Shown piece by piece: positions 1-7,496 of a stretch of 64,000 nt of DNA. The position numbers and the translations under genes were made by a program. The notes below the pieces were generated by a model. The model saw only the letters and a list, made by a program, of their open reading frames with translations, was not told the origin of the DNA and searched no databases. The stretch is from an uncultured Acidobacteriaceae bacterium (lineage in GTDB: Bacteria; Acidobacteriota; Terriglobia; Terriglobales; Acidobacteriaceae), in the NCBI GenBank assembly GCA_903842065.1, contig CAIMKZ010000013.1, positions 124,001 to 188,000 of the forward strand, read 5' to 3'. Positions within the stretch are counted from its first letter, which is position 1. Each line of letters opens with the position of its first letter.

Positions 1-63
1 GTCGTATCTCAATTGACGTTCAAACATCTTCCGCAACAACAACCCAGTACGGAGTAAAGTCAG

Positions 64-390
64 ATTCGTTTCTTTCCTACCTCACTCGCTGCTGCCGCCC
101 TGCTTGTTTCCGGTATTGCTTATGCCAGTTACAACCCTGCTGCCGGTAAGCCCACCTACGATCTCAACTGCGCTTCATGCCACAAGACAGGCATCGCGAA
201 CGCTCCAAAACTTGGTGACAAAGCCGCATGGGCCCCGCGCATTGCGCAGGGAATAGCCGTCATGACCAGCAAGTCGATCAAAGGCTTCACGGGCAAACAA
301 GGAATGATGATGCCCAAAGGCGGCCATCCGAAACTGACCGATGACGAGATCGGCAACGCCGTCGCCTACATCGTCAGCCAGAGCAAGTAA
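64..390 (+). CDS. Secreted c-type cytochrome (cytochrome c5-like), apparent ATT start
   Basis: A small periplasmic monohaem electron carrier of about 108 residues. The N-terminus reads as a signal peptide (RFFPTSLAAAALLVSGIAYA), followed by a single haem-attachment motif CASCH near residue 40 and a distal methionine candidate in the GMMMPKGG segment, the arrangement of cytochrome c5. No ATG, GTG or TTG lies in frame between the upstream stop at 55-57 and the signal peptide. A GGAG at 51-54 stands 9 bases before the ATT at 64, so ATT is the best start; a sequence error is the alternative. The gene is the first in the window, so its upstream partner is not visible. Confidence 0.8.
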   Translation: MRFFPTSLAAAALLVSGIAYASYNPAAGKPTYDLNCASCHKTGIANAPKLGDKAAWAPRIAQGIAVMTSKSIKGFTGKQGMMMPKGGHPKLTDDEIGNAVAYIVSQSK

Positions 391-534
391 TCTAAGCGCG
401 CCGGGCGCTCCACCGGAGGGAGCAGGGGCCTTCAGGCCCCTGAATCCTGTCGCCTACATCGTCAACCAGAGCAAGTAAGCTCTGCGCCCGGGCTTCCCAC
501 CGGAGGGAGCAGGGGCCTTCAGGCCCCTGAATCC
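361..534. repeat. Tandem duplication of the cytochrome 3' end with a hairpin element
   Basis: The last 30 bases of the cytochrome gene (361-390) recur with one substitution at 449-478, again ending in an in-frame style TAA. Each copy is followed by the same CACCGGAGGG hairpin element (411-447 and 498-534). The period is 87-88 bases, so the second copy looks like a tandem duplication spanning a gene end and a repeat. Confidence 0.85.
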
Positions 535-562
535 CGCCACAGCAAAGAGCGGCTTTAGCCGC
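498..562. repeat. Interspersed hairpin repeat with two palindromes
   Basis: CAGGGGCC-TTCA-GGCCCCTG (510-529) forms an 8-bp stem with a 4-base loop. About 20 bases later GCGGCT-TT-AGCCGC (549-562) forms a second stem. The same two-palindrome order recurs at 4341-4406, and the first palindrome alone at 423-442. The layout fits a REP-like dispersed element. Confidence 0.75.
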
Positions 563-629
563 GGGCCTTTCCACAACCGCTTTGAAAGGCCACGATATCA
601 TCCGTGCCGTAAGCGCATTTTGCGGTAGG

Positions 630-682
630 CCAGGGATTTATCCCTGGCATAAACCCAGCAACATCAACGCGGGCTTCAGCCC
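630..682. repeat. Two further short palindromes before the kinase operon
   Basis: CCAGGGAT-TT-ATCCCTGG (630-647) and GGGCT-TC-AGCCC (671-682) continue the hairpin-rich patch. With the preceding repeats, 391-872 holds no convincing gene; only this palindrome array and presumably the promoter of the kinase operon. Confidence 0.6.
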
Positions 683-872
683 CTGAGGCGACGCTCTCCG
701 CGCCCTTCGCCTCGCCACCGGAGTCTCTCCCCGACGCTCCTTCCCCTCAAAGCCCCGGATCTACTGCCCCCTCTACCCGCCCCAAAAGTGAGCAATATTG
801 CTCACTTTTCCGGGCCAAACTCCTTCATAATCAAGGAAGAGGGCGATCTGCGGTTCGCCGGAAGAGAGTCTT

Positions 873-2015
873 ATGGGATATTTCCCCAGGACCCCCATTA
901 CCAAAAATCTCCCCCGCTACGCGCTCACGCTTGGCATAGTCCTGCTCGCCTTCCTTCTTCGCTTCGCCCTGGTTCAGGGGCTGGGCCTGGACATGCCCAC
1001 GTATATCACCTTCTATCCCGCCGTCATCACAGTAGCGGTGCTCGGCGGCCTGGGACCCGGCCTAGTTGCCACCGCCCTCTGCCTTCTTGGCACAGCGCTT
1101 CTGATTCTCCCAGCGGTATACAGCCTCAGTATCGCGAGTATCTCCGACACGGTCGCCCAGGTCCTCTTCGCCGTCATGGGCGTACTCATCAGCCTGCTCG
1201 CCGAGCACTACCGCCGAGGTCGCAAGGACATCGCCGATCTTCTGCAAGAGAAAGCTGCCGCGAACATCCAGCTTGCGGCCAGTCTCAAGGCATTGGAGTC
1301 GTTCTCCTACTCGGTCTCTCACGACCTGCGCGCGCCTCTGCGCCATCTTGATGGCTTCCTGACGCTCCTCATCAAGAGAAGCAGCGCCGTTCTTGACGAT
1401 ACGGCGATGCATTACATTGATCGCTCACTGGATGCGTCCAAACGCATGGGCATGCTGATCGACGATCTTCTCCGGTTTTCGCGCGTGGGACGCGGCGAGT
1501 TTCACAGGACGCCGGTAGACCTGAACAAACTTGTCGAACAAGTGCGGAGGGAACTGGAACCGGAGATCCGCGACCGGAGTATTCATTGGAGAGTGGATCG
1601 TTTGCCTGTAGTCTCCGCGGATCAGCCCATGTTGCGGCAGGTTATGGAGAACCTCTTGACGAATGCTCTCAAGTTCACGCGCCACTGCCCCACGGCGGAA
1701 ATCGAGATCGGACACAAGACCGATGCTGCCGGCGATCCCGTGATTTTCGTTCGAGATAATGGCGCGGGCTTCGATATGAAATACTACAGCAAGCTCTTTG
1801 AGGTATTTCAACGGCTCCATAGTGAACAGGAATTCGAGGGAACGGGAGTAGGCCTTGCCATTGTCCGGCGGGTAGTGGAACGGCACGGTGGCCGGGTTTG
1901 GGCGGAGGGGGCTGTTGGAGACGGTGCCACCTTCTATTTCTCGTTGCCTCCAAACAGCAGTTGCGCCGAGAAAGGATCGCATGAAGATAAACCCAATCTG
2001 GCTGGTCGAGGATAG
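873..2015 (+). CDS. Membrane sensor histidine kinase, DUF4118-like sensor with phytochrome-type kinase core
   Basis: A 380-residue sensor kinase. Residues about 16-110 form several hydrophobic helices resembling the DUF4118 (KdpD-type) membrane sensor. A short coiled linker leads to the dimerisation helix with the H-box SYSVSHDLRAPLRH, phosphoacceptor His150. The ATPase domain shows the N-box (NLLTNALKF), the G1 box DNGAGFD and the G2 box GTGVGLAIV. The kinase core resembles bacteriophytochrome-type kinases that pair with small Rcp1-like receivers, and exactly such a gene overlaps its 3' end by 35 bases. The input signal cannot be told from the sequence. Confidence 0.9.
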   Translation: MGYFPRTPITKNLPRYALTLGIVLLAFLLRFALVQGLGLDMPTYITFYPAVITVAVLGGLGPGLVATALCLLGTALLILPAVYSLSIASISDTVAQVLFAVMGVLISLLAEHYRRGRKDIADLLQEKAAANIQLAASLKALESFSYSVSHDLRAPLRHLDGFLTLLIKRSSAVLDDTAMHYIDRSLDASKRMGMLIDDLLRFSRVGRGEFHRTPVDLNKLVEQVRRELEPEIRDRSIHWRVDRLPVVSADQPMLRQVMENLLTNALKFTRHCPTAEIEIGHKTDAAGDPVIFVRDNGAGFDMKYYSKLFEVFQRLHSEQEFEGTGVGLAIVRRVVERHGGRVWAEGAVGDGATFYFSLPPNSSCAEKGSHEDKPNLAGRG

Positions 2016-2424
2016 TATCAACGACATCGAGCTGACCATCACGGCGCTGGAAGAAAGCAATTTGGCCAACCGCCTGATCGTGATACGGGACGGCGGCGAA
2101 GCGCTCGAACGCCTGAAGACACTGGGCTATCCGGACGGCGAACCGTTTCCCGCGGTGATCCTGCTCGATATTAAGATGCCGAAGGTGGACGGCATCGGTG
2201 TGCTTCGCGCCATCAAATCCGACCCACGCCTGAAGAATCTGCCGGTGGTGGTGCTCACGTCGTCGCGCGAGGGTCCGGACGTCAACACATGTTACGAGCT
2301 GGGCGCCAATGCATACGTCGTCAAGCCGATGGAGTTCGGGGACTTCTTTGATGCCTTGAAGATTCTCGGCAAGTTCTGGGCCATCCTGAATGAGTGGCCG
2401 GAACCAAAGATGAGCAAGGGGTAG
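1981..2424 (+). CDS. Single-domain response regulator (Rcp1-like)
   Basis: A 147-residue stand-alone receiver domain. The start is the ATG at 1981, preceded by GAAAGGA, rather than the longer frame from 1888. It opens with the acidic pair LVEDS, has the phospho-acceptor Asp in LLDIKMPKVDG, the Thr/Ser in VVVLTSS and the Lys in YVVKP. There is no output domain, so it likely acts by protein contact or as a phosphorelay shuttle between the overlapping upstream kinase and the downstream REC-GGDEF-EAL protein, which starts 3 bases after its stop. Confidence 0.9.
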   Translation: MKINPIWLVEDSINDIELTITALEESNLANRLIVIRDGGEALERLKTLGYPDGEPFPAVILLDIKMPKVDGIGVLRAIKSDPRLKNLPVVVLTSSREGPDVNTCYELGANAYVVKPMEFGDFFDALKILGKFWAILNEWPEPKMSKG

Positions 2425-2427
2425 TCT

Positions 2428-4200
2428 ATGCAACTCATGCAGGGGAACCAAACCGACGATCGACCGCCTCCGGTGCGGATTCTTCACCTCGAAGACAATG
2501 AGCTGGACCAGGAACTGGTCAGGGTCCAGCTCGAGAATGCGTATATCGACTGCGAAATAGTTGCGGTGTCGACGGGGGTGGACTATGTACGCCACTTGAG
2601 TCTGGGCAATTGGGATATGATCCTCGCCGACTACTCTCTTCCCACCTACGATGGGATGCAAGCACTGGAAATCGCCACCAGCACTTGTCCGACCACACCG
2701 TTCATCTTTGTTACCGGTACCATGGGCGAAGAGATTGCTGTGGAAAGCCTGAAGAGCGGAGCCACGGACTACGTTCTGAAACAGCACTTGAAGCGTCTGG
2801 TCGGCTGTGTGCGGCGCGCCTTGAATGAAAGGGCGGAAAGGCTACGGCGTCATCAGGCGGAAGCGGACCTGAAAGTGAGCGAGGAGCACCTTCTATTCCT
2901 CGCCTTTCACGATCCCCTTACGGCTCTGCCCAATCGCGCTCTTCTCCAGGATCGATTGATACAAGCCCTTTCCAACGCCACCAGGCGCTCGGAAAAGGTG
3001 GCGATACTCTTCATCGATCTGGACCAGTTCAAAAATGTGAACGACACCCTTGGGCACTCCGCCGGAGACCTGGTCTTGAAACAAGTGGCGGAGCGACTTG
3101 CGCGGTCTATAAGAAGCGGCGATACCGTGGCCCGTTTAGGAGGCGATGAGTTTGTATTGGTCGTGAACGCAGTGAAAGACACCACCGATGCTGCTGTTGC
3201 GGCCAATCGGGTCAAGCAGGAAATGGCAGCCGAATTCAATGTCAACGGAACCTGCCTCACCACAACTTGCAGCATCGGCATCAGTATGTTCCCTGAGGAT
3301 GGCTCCGACAACGAGACGCTTTTGAAGAATGCCGATTCCGCCCTCTTCGACGCCAAGGATAACGGCAGGAACCAGTGGCGGTTCTTCACTCCGGAGATGA
3401 ATCGCCTGGCGCGAGAGCGGTTTGAACTGGAGAATGCTCTGCGGCTGGGCCTTGTCAGGGAACAGTTCTTTCTGGAATATCAGCCCCAGTATGAAGTCTC
3501 AACCGGAAGGATAGTAGGCGCGGAGGCGCTTCTCCGCTGGCGCCATCCCCAGGAAGGCCTGATTCCACCGGATCGATTCATCCCCTTTGCTGAGAGCACG
3601 GGAGAGATCATTCCTATCGGCGAATGGGCCCTCAGAACCGCTTGCGCTCAGGCCCGGCGATGGCAGCTTGAAGGCATGCCCCCTCTGGTGATGGCTGTGA
3701 ACGTGTCCGCAGTCCAGCTTCGCCGGGATACTTTCATCCAGTCCTTGCAAACCGTGCTCAATGAGACTGGCTTGGAGCCACAACTCCTCGAATTGGAGGT
3801 AACCGAAAGTCTCTTGCTCTCGAATGCTGATGTGATGGCGTCGCTACTTGAGAAACTGGGTAAAATCGGCTCGAAACTGGCCATCGACGACTTCGGAACT
3901 GGATATTGCGGTTTCAGCTACCTGCGAAACTTCCAATTCTCCCGCTTGAAGATCGACCAATCCTTCGTCAAATCGGTTGCCACCGACCCAAGAGAGGCCG
4001 CGCTCACCGCAACAATCATCAACATGGCGACAACCCTTGGAATGAAGGTCATTGCCGAATGTGTTGAAACCGAGCAACAGGTCAAGGCGCTGCGCGCCCT
4101 CGGCTGCGACCAATTCCAGGGTTATTACTTCAGCCGGCCCCTTTGCGCAGCCGCTTTTGCTGAAACGCTACGGGCGCATTACGCTTCGTTGCCGGCCTGA
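2428..4200 (+). CDS. REC-GGDEF-EAL protein, c-di-GMP synthesis and hydrolysis
   Basis: A 590-residue cytosolic response regulator. An N-terminal receiver (about 15-130; Asp in ILADYSLP, Lys in YVLKQH) is joined by a helix to a GGDEF domain with the intact motif GGDEF at 238-242 and an RSGD product-inhibition I-site five residues before it. The EAL domain follows with EAL at 366-368 and the loop-6 motif DDFGTGY, EVTES, LKIDQSFV and AECVET. Both catalytic signatures look intact, so it could work as cyclase, phosphodiesterase or switch between them. Last gene of the kinase operon, with phosphorylation the likely control. Confidence 0.93.
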   Translation: MQLMQGNQTDDRPPPVRILHLEDNELDQELVRVQLENAYIDCEIVAVSTGVDYVRHLSLGNWDMILADYSLPTYDGMQALEIATSTCPTTPFIFVTGTMGEEIAVESLKSGATDYVLKQHLKRLVGCVRRALNERAERLRRHQAEADLKVSEEHLLFLAFHDPLTALPNRALLQDRLIQALSNATRRSEKVAILFIDLDQFKNVNDTLGHSAGDLVLKQVAERLARSIRSGDTVARLGGDEFVLVVNAVKDTTDAAVAANRVKQEMAAEFNVNGTCLTTTCSIGISMFPEDGSDNETLLKNADSALFDAKDNGRNQWRFFTPEMNRLARERFELENALRLGLVREQFFLEYQPQYEVSTGRIVGAEALLRWRHPQEGLIPPDRFIPFAESTGEIIPIGEWALRTACAQARRWQLEGMPPLVMAVNVSAVQLRRDTFIQSLQTVLNETGLEPQLLELEVTESLLLSNADVMASLLEKLGKIGSKLAIDDFGTGYCGFSYLRNFQFSRLKIDQSFVKSVATDPREAALTATIINMATTLGMKVIAECVETEQQVKALRALGCDQFQGYYFSRPLCAAAFAETLRAHYASLPA

Positions 4201-4340
4201 GCCAGGTTGGCAGCCTGATCGTGAAAATCGCAGAGAGCGTGAATGCTGTGCCCCGTTCATCGCGTTCTTTGCGATGAGCGGGCGGCTGCTAGCCCCGGTC
4301 CCTCGTCAGCCGCACCTGCCCGCCACAAATCCGGGCGTAC

Positions 4341-4406
4341 CACCGGAGGGAGCAGGGGCCTTCATGCCCCTGAATCAAGCCTTCAACGAAGTGCGGCTTT
4401 AGCCGC
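4341..4406. repeat. Third copy of the two-palindrome hairpin repeat
   Basis: CACCGGAGGG at 4341 leads into CAGGGGCC-TTCA-TGCCCCTG (4353-4372, one mismatch from the 423 and 510 copies), then GCGGCT-TT-AGCCGC at 4393-4406. It follows the stop of the REC-GGDEF-EAL gene. Confidence 0.75.
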
Positions 4407-4769
4407 GGGTACCACTAACGAATGGTGGCTAAAAAATATCCCTTCCCAAAATTGCAGATAATTTCCGCGATTTCACTAAACTGAAAGTATCGGAGTCGGA
4501 GATTCCCCGTGGGATCTACGCAGGAAGCCAGGCCGAGTACCCCCCCTACTTCCCGCAATGTAGTACCAACAGCCCCGACAGGCTCTAAGTTGTTGAAAAT
4601 GGGATAGAACGCTCGAAAGTATTGATTCCGGGATACATGACCCTCTTTCGGAAGGTATATCCCGTTGATTCCAAAGGTCCCCGACCCGAGATATGGGTGG
4701 GGGGGATATCGGGGGTGGGCCGGGGTCACGGTGACATCTCAAACAACCAGAAGGGTACCCCCACGCCTC
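4407..4769. other. Non-coding stretch with G/C homopolymer runs
   Basis: No ORF with family resemblance covers this stretch. It contains runs such as CCCCCCC near 4540 and GGGGGGG near 4690 and repeated short motifs around ATTCCGGGATA and TATCCCG. It lies between two convergent genes. It may be decayed repeat sequence; I see no RNA structure I can name. Confidence 0.4.
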
Positions 4770-5780
4770 CTACAGCCCAAAGCCCTCCGCCCGCCACCGC
4801 CGAACCAGGTCATCGGCCGCCATCTCCCACCCCGGAAACTCAAACTCGTACCCGGCCTTCAGCAGCTTCCCCGGAACCACCCGCCGGCTCTTCAGAATCA
4901 ACTCCGTCTCCCCGCGCAGCAGGAACATTCCCACCGCCAGCAGCAGGGCTGGCGCCGGAATCCCGTTCGGCATGTTCCACGCCTCCCGCAGAATCCGGTT
5001 GAAATCCCGGTTCGGAAGCGGCTCCGGCGAACCCATGTTCACCGGCCCGTCGATCTCCTCGTGCTCGATGAGGAACTCGACCGCCCGCGCGTAGTCCACC
5101 TCGTGCATCCAGCTCACGTACTGCCGACCGTTGCCCTGCGTCCCGCCCAGGCCCACGCGCGCCAGCCGCGAAAGCACCGCAAAAACGGTCCCCGGCTCGG
5201 GACTCAGCTCGAGTGTGGTTCTGAGAGCGATCTTGCGGGTCCGGGGCGTTGGCGTCGAAAACAGCGCGCGCTCCCAGTCCCGGATGAGCTGCACGATCCA
5301 GCCCCACTTCTCCGGAGCACGCCTGCGCCAGAAGCCTTCGCCAACCCACTCGTTGCCGCCGGTCTCGCCGGTCAGCTCGTCCATGTCGCGGTCCAGAGAG
5401 TGCCGGTAGATGCTGGCCGCCGAGCCGTTCAGCCACACCCGCGGCGGCTCGTTCAAGGTAGCAATGGCCTCATGCAGCAGCCGCGTCGGCCCGATCCGCG
5501 AGTCGTGCAGTGCCCTGCGGTTCCGTGCCGTGTACCGGCAGTTGATCGGCTTGCCCGAGAGGTGGATCACCGCGTCGGCGCCCTCAAGCGTCTCCACCCA
5601 CGGACCCAATGTCACACCGTCCCAGTGCACCGTCTCCCAGTTGGCTGTGTACGGCGCGCGCGTAAGCACCGTCACATGGTCGCCGCGCTCCTGAAAGTAC
5701 CGGGCCAGCATCGAGCCGATGCTCCCCGATCCTCCCGGTATCACGATCCGCCTTGGCCCTGAACCCGGCATCGTTCCCAT
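4770..5780 (-). CDS. TIGR01777-family SDR epimerase
   Basis: A 336-residue NAD(P)-dependent extended SDR of the TIGR01777 (YfcH-like) type. The Rossmann glycine motif reads GGSGSIGS near residue 17 and the C-terminal third matches the DUF1731 tail (VPGKLLKAGYEFEFP). The substrate of this family is unsettled. Translation likely starts at 5780, with GGAG five bases before the ATG. It begins 7 bases after the stop of the HAD gene upstream, so the two are probably co-transcribed. Confidence 0.88.
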   Translation of the reverse strand: MGTMPGSGPRRIVIPGGSGSIGSMLARYFQERGDHVTVLTRAPYTANWETVHWDGVTLGPWVETLEGADAVIHLSGKPINCRYTARNRRALHDSRIGPTRLLHEAIATLNEPPRVWLNGSAASIYRHSLDRDMDELTGETGGNEWVGEGFWRRRAPEKWGWIVQLIRDWERALFSTPTPRTRKIALRTTLELSPEPGTVFAVLSRLARVGLGGTQGNGRQYVSWMHEVDYARAVEFLIEHEEIDGPVNMGSPEPLPNRDFNRILREAWNMPNGIPAPALLLAVGMFLLRGETELILKSRRVVPGKLLKAGYEFEFPGWEMAADDLVRRWRAEGFGL

Positions 5781-5787
5781 TGGACTC

Positions 5788-6522
5788 CTACCTCGCCGCC
5801 TTCGGCGTCAACACTTCCACCCACTCTGTAGCGCAGTCAACCAGAACGTCTGGCGGCACCAGCTCCACGTCGTGCGGCCCGTAGCCGAACGAGCAGCCCA
5901 GCGCCCACGTCCCCGCGTTGCGCGCCGTCTGCATGTCGACCAGGCTGTCGCCGATCATCACCGTCTCGTCGGGTCTGGCGCCGGTCTCTTCCATCAGAGA
6001 GCGCAGCCCTTCGGGGTCAGGCTTCTTGGTGGCGAAGCTGTTGCCCCCGTAGATGTGCAGGAAGTAGCCCGCAAGCCCCAGCCCCTCGCAGATGCCCTGC
6101 GCCGGGCGTACCGGCTTGTTGGTAAGCACTGCCATTGCGCGCTTCTGCACCTCGGGATGGTTGTGCAGTGCCTGCAAAGCGCTGAGCGACTCCAGAACGC
6201 CCTCGTAGGCGTACGTGTAGTCCAGCTTGTGCTCGCGGTAGAACCTGAGGAAGAACTCGTAGGCGCGGTTGAACAGGCCCTCGTCGATGGCGTCGATCGG
6301 CAGCGTACTCGCCGTGGCCAGGCTGCGGCGCACCAGCATCGGCGCGCCGTTGCCCACAAAGCCGGCGATCGTCGGGTCGGGAAGGGAACTCAGATGGAAC
6401 TCGGCCAGCGTAGCGTTCACGCTGTTGCAGAGGTCCTGGGCGGAGTCGATCAGTGTCCCGTCGAGGTCGAAGACAAGCAGTTTGAGCCGCTCCACGGGGA
6501 TGGGTCGATACACCTGAATCAT
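5788..6522 (-). CDS. gph: HAD hydrolase, phosphoglycolate phosphatase-like
   Basis: A 244-residue HAD-IA phosphatase. Motif I is FDLDGTLIDS near residue 16, motif II TNKP, and motif III/IV GDSLVDMQTARNAG with a preceding conserved Lys (KKPDPEGL). The cap domain is of the helical type found in phosphoglycolate phosphatase, which clears 2-phosphoglycolate from DNA-repair or oxygenase side reactions. Start chosen at 6522 because AGGATC precedes that ATG and the longer frame adds only Arg-rich sequence. The start lies in the loop of a 12-bp inverted repeat. Exact substrate is not proven by sequence. Confidence 0.85.
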   Translation of the reverse strand: MIQVYRPIPVERLKLLVFDLDGTLIDSAQDLCNSVNATLAEFHLSSLPDPTIAGFVGNGAPMLVRRSLATASTLPIDAIDEGLFNRAYEFFLRFYREHKLDYTYAYEGVLESLSALQALHNHPEVQKRAMAVLTNKPVRPAQGICEGLGLAGYFLHIYGGNSFATKKPDPEGLRSLMEETGARPDETVMIGDSLVDMQTARNAGTWALGCSFGYGPHDVELVPPDVLVDCATEWVEVLTPKAAR

Positions 6523-6541
6523 GATCCTAGTGTATCGACCC
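6502..6541. promoter_or_regulatory. 12-bp perfect inverted repeat enclosing the gph-like start codon
   Basis: GGGTCGATACAC at 6502-6513 is the exact reverse complement of GTGTATCGACCC at 6530-6541. In the minus-strand transcript the ribosome site and ATG lie in the 16-base loop. It could be an mRNA hairpin or a protein operator. Confidence 0.6.
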
Positions 6542-6569
6542 GGCGCGCTGCGGCGCCGGGTCCGCCGCT

Positions 6570-7409
6570 TCACTGAATGTGGATGCTGCCTGAGCCGGTC
6601 TCAATTCGGACGGTTGGACCGCCGCCGTTCACCTTGCCGGCCAGATGGTGCTTGGTGTCGCTGCTCCGGCTGGCCACCTCGCGGTCGCTCTGGATGCCGC
6701 CTGAGCCGCAGCTGGCATCGAGATCGAATGCCGCGTTGCCGGTCGAAACATCCACCCCACCCGAGCCGGTCTCGATCTGCCATGACGCTGAAGGCGTTCC
6801 GCTTACGTTGATGTGGCCCGAGCCGGTCTCCGCATGCAGTCCGCCGTGCAGGTTGCGGATGTCAATCGAGCCCGAGCCGGTCTCGGCCTTTACTGTGCCA
6901 GGCCCGGAGAAATCGGCGGCGATGCTTCCCGAGCCGGTGCTGATAGTAACCATGCCCTGTAGCCCCGTGGCCCGGATGCTGCCTGAGCCGGTGCTCAGCT
7001 GCGCGCCGTTGCCGACGCCGTCGTCGCTGATGCTGCCAGAGCCGCTGGAGGCGTGAAGCGTGGACCCGGCCGGAGCCTGGATCTCATAGTCGATGGAGAT
7101 GTTGTTCAGATTCCTGACGTGCGTCCCCACTTCCACGATGTGCCCGGTCTGTTCGACGGGGGGATGGTCGGCGAGTTCCTTCATGCGGGCCTCGCTTGCG
7201 CCCCAGGTGGACCGGATATTGCCGACGATGTGGACCTGACCTGCCGGTCCGGCAGTCAGCGTGATCTTGCCTGACCCGGTCTTGATGGTGATGTCGGCGT
7301 TGCCGTTGACGGTGAGGGTGCGCGCAAAGCTATAGGAGGCCGCGTACGCGGGCAGTGCAGCCAGGGCAAACGCAGCAGCCAGAGCGACAAGAGAAAGACG
7401 AGTTCTCAT
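6570..7409 (-). CDS. Secreted DUF4097-like beta-repeat protein
   Basis: A 279-residue exported protein with a clear signal peptide (RLSLVALAAAFALAALPAYA). The body is built of repeats of about 18-20 residues centred on TGSGSI (for example STGSGSIRATG, ETGSGSIDIRN, ETGSGHINVSG), which suggests a right-handed beta-helix or stacked beta structure as in DUF4097/DUF4098 proteins. No catalytic residues are evident. It is divergent from pheS across 87 bases. Role unknown; cell-surface or periplasmic location is inferred. Confidence 0.8.
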   Translation of the reverse strand: MRTRLSLVALAAAFALAALPAYAASYSFARTLTVNGNADITIKTGSGKITLTAGPAGQVHIVGNIRSTWGASEARMKELADHPPVEQTGHIVEVGTHVRNLNNISIDYEIQAPAGSTLHASSGSGSISDDGVGNGAQLSTGSGSIRATGLQGMVTISTGSGSIAADFSGPGTVKAETGSGSIDIRNLHGGLHAETGSGHINVSGTPSASWQIETGSGGVDVSTGNAAFDLDASCGSGGIQSDREVASRSSDTKHHLAGKVNGGGPTVRIETGSGSIHIQ

Positions 7410-7496
7410 GGATCACCTCGCTGTGTGGTACGCAGCGGGCCCGCGGCAGGTTCCCTGCGGATGCCCCACAAAGTGGTTTATCCTCAGAAGTGAGCC

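Noticed and set aside
411..562. CRISPR array
   Set aside because: The repeats are unequal palindromes with no regular spacers and no cas genes.
788..1351. 187-codon frame overlapping the histidine kinase start
   Set aside because: Low-complexity Ser/Arg/Pro shadow; the kinase frame carries the motifs.
4665..5762. Plus-strand 365-codon frame opposite the epimerase
   Set aside because: Pro/Arg/His-rich composition typical of an antisense shadow; the minus frame has a clear family match.
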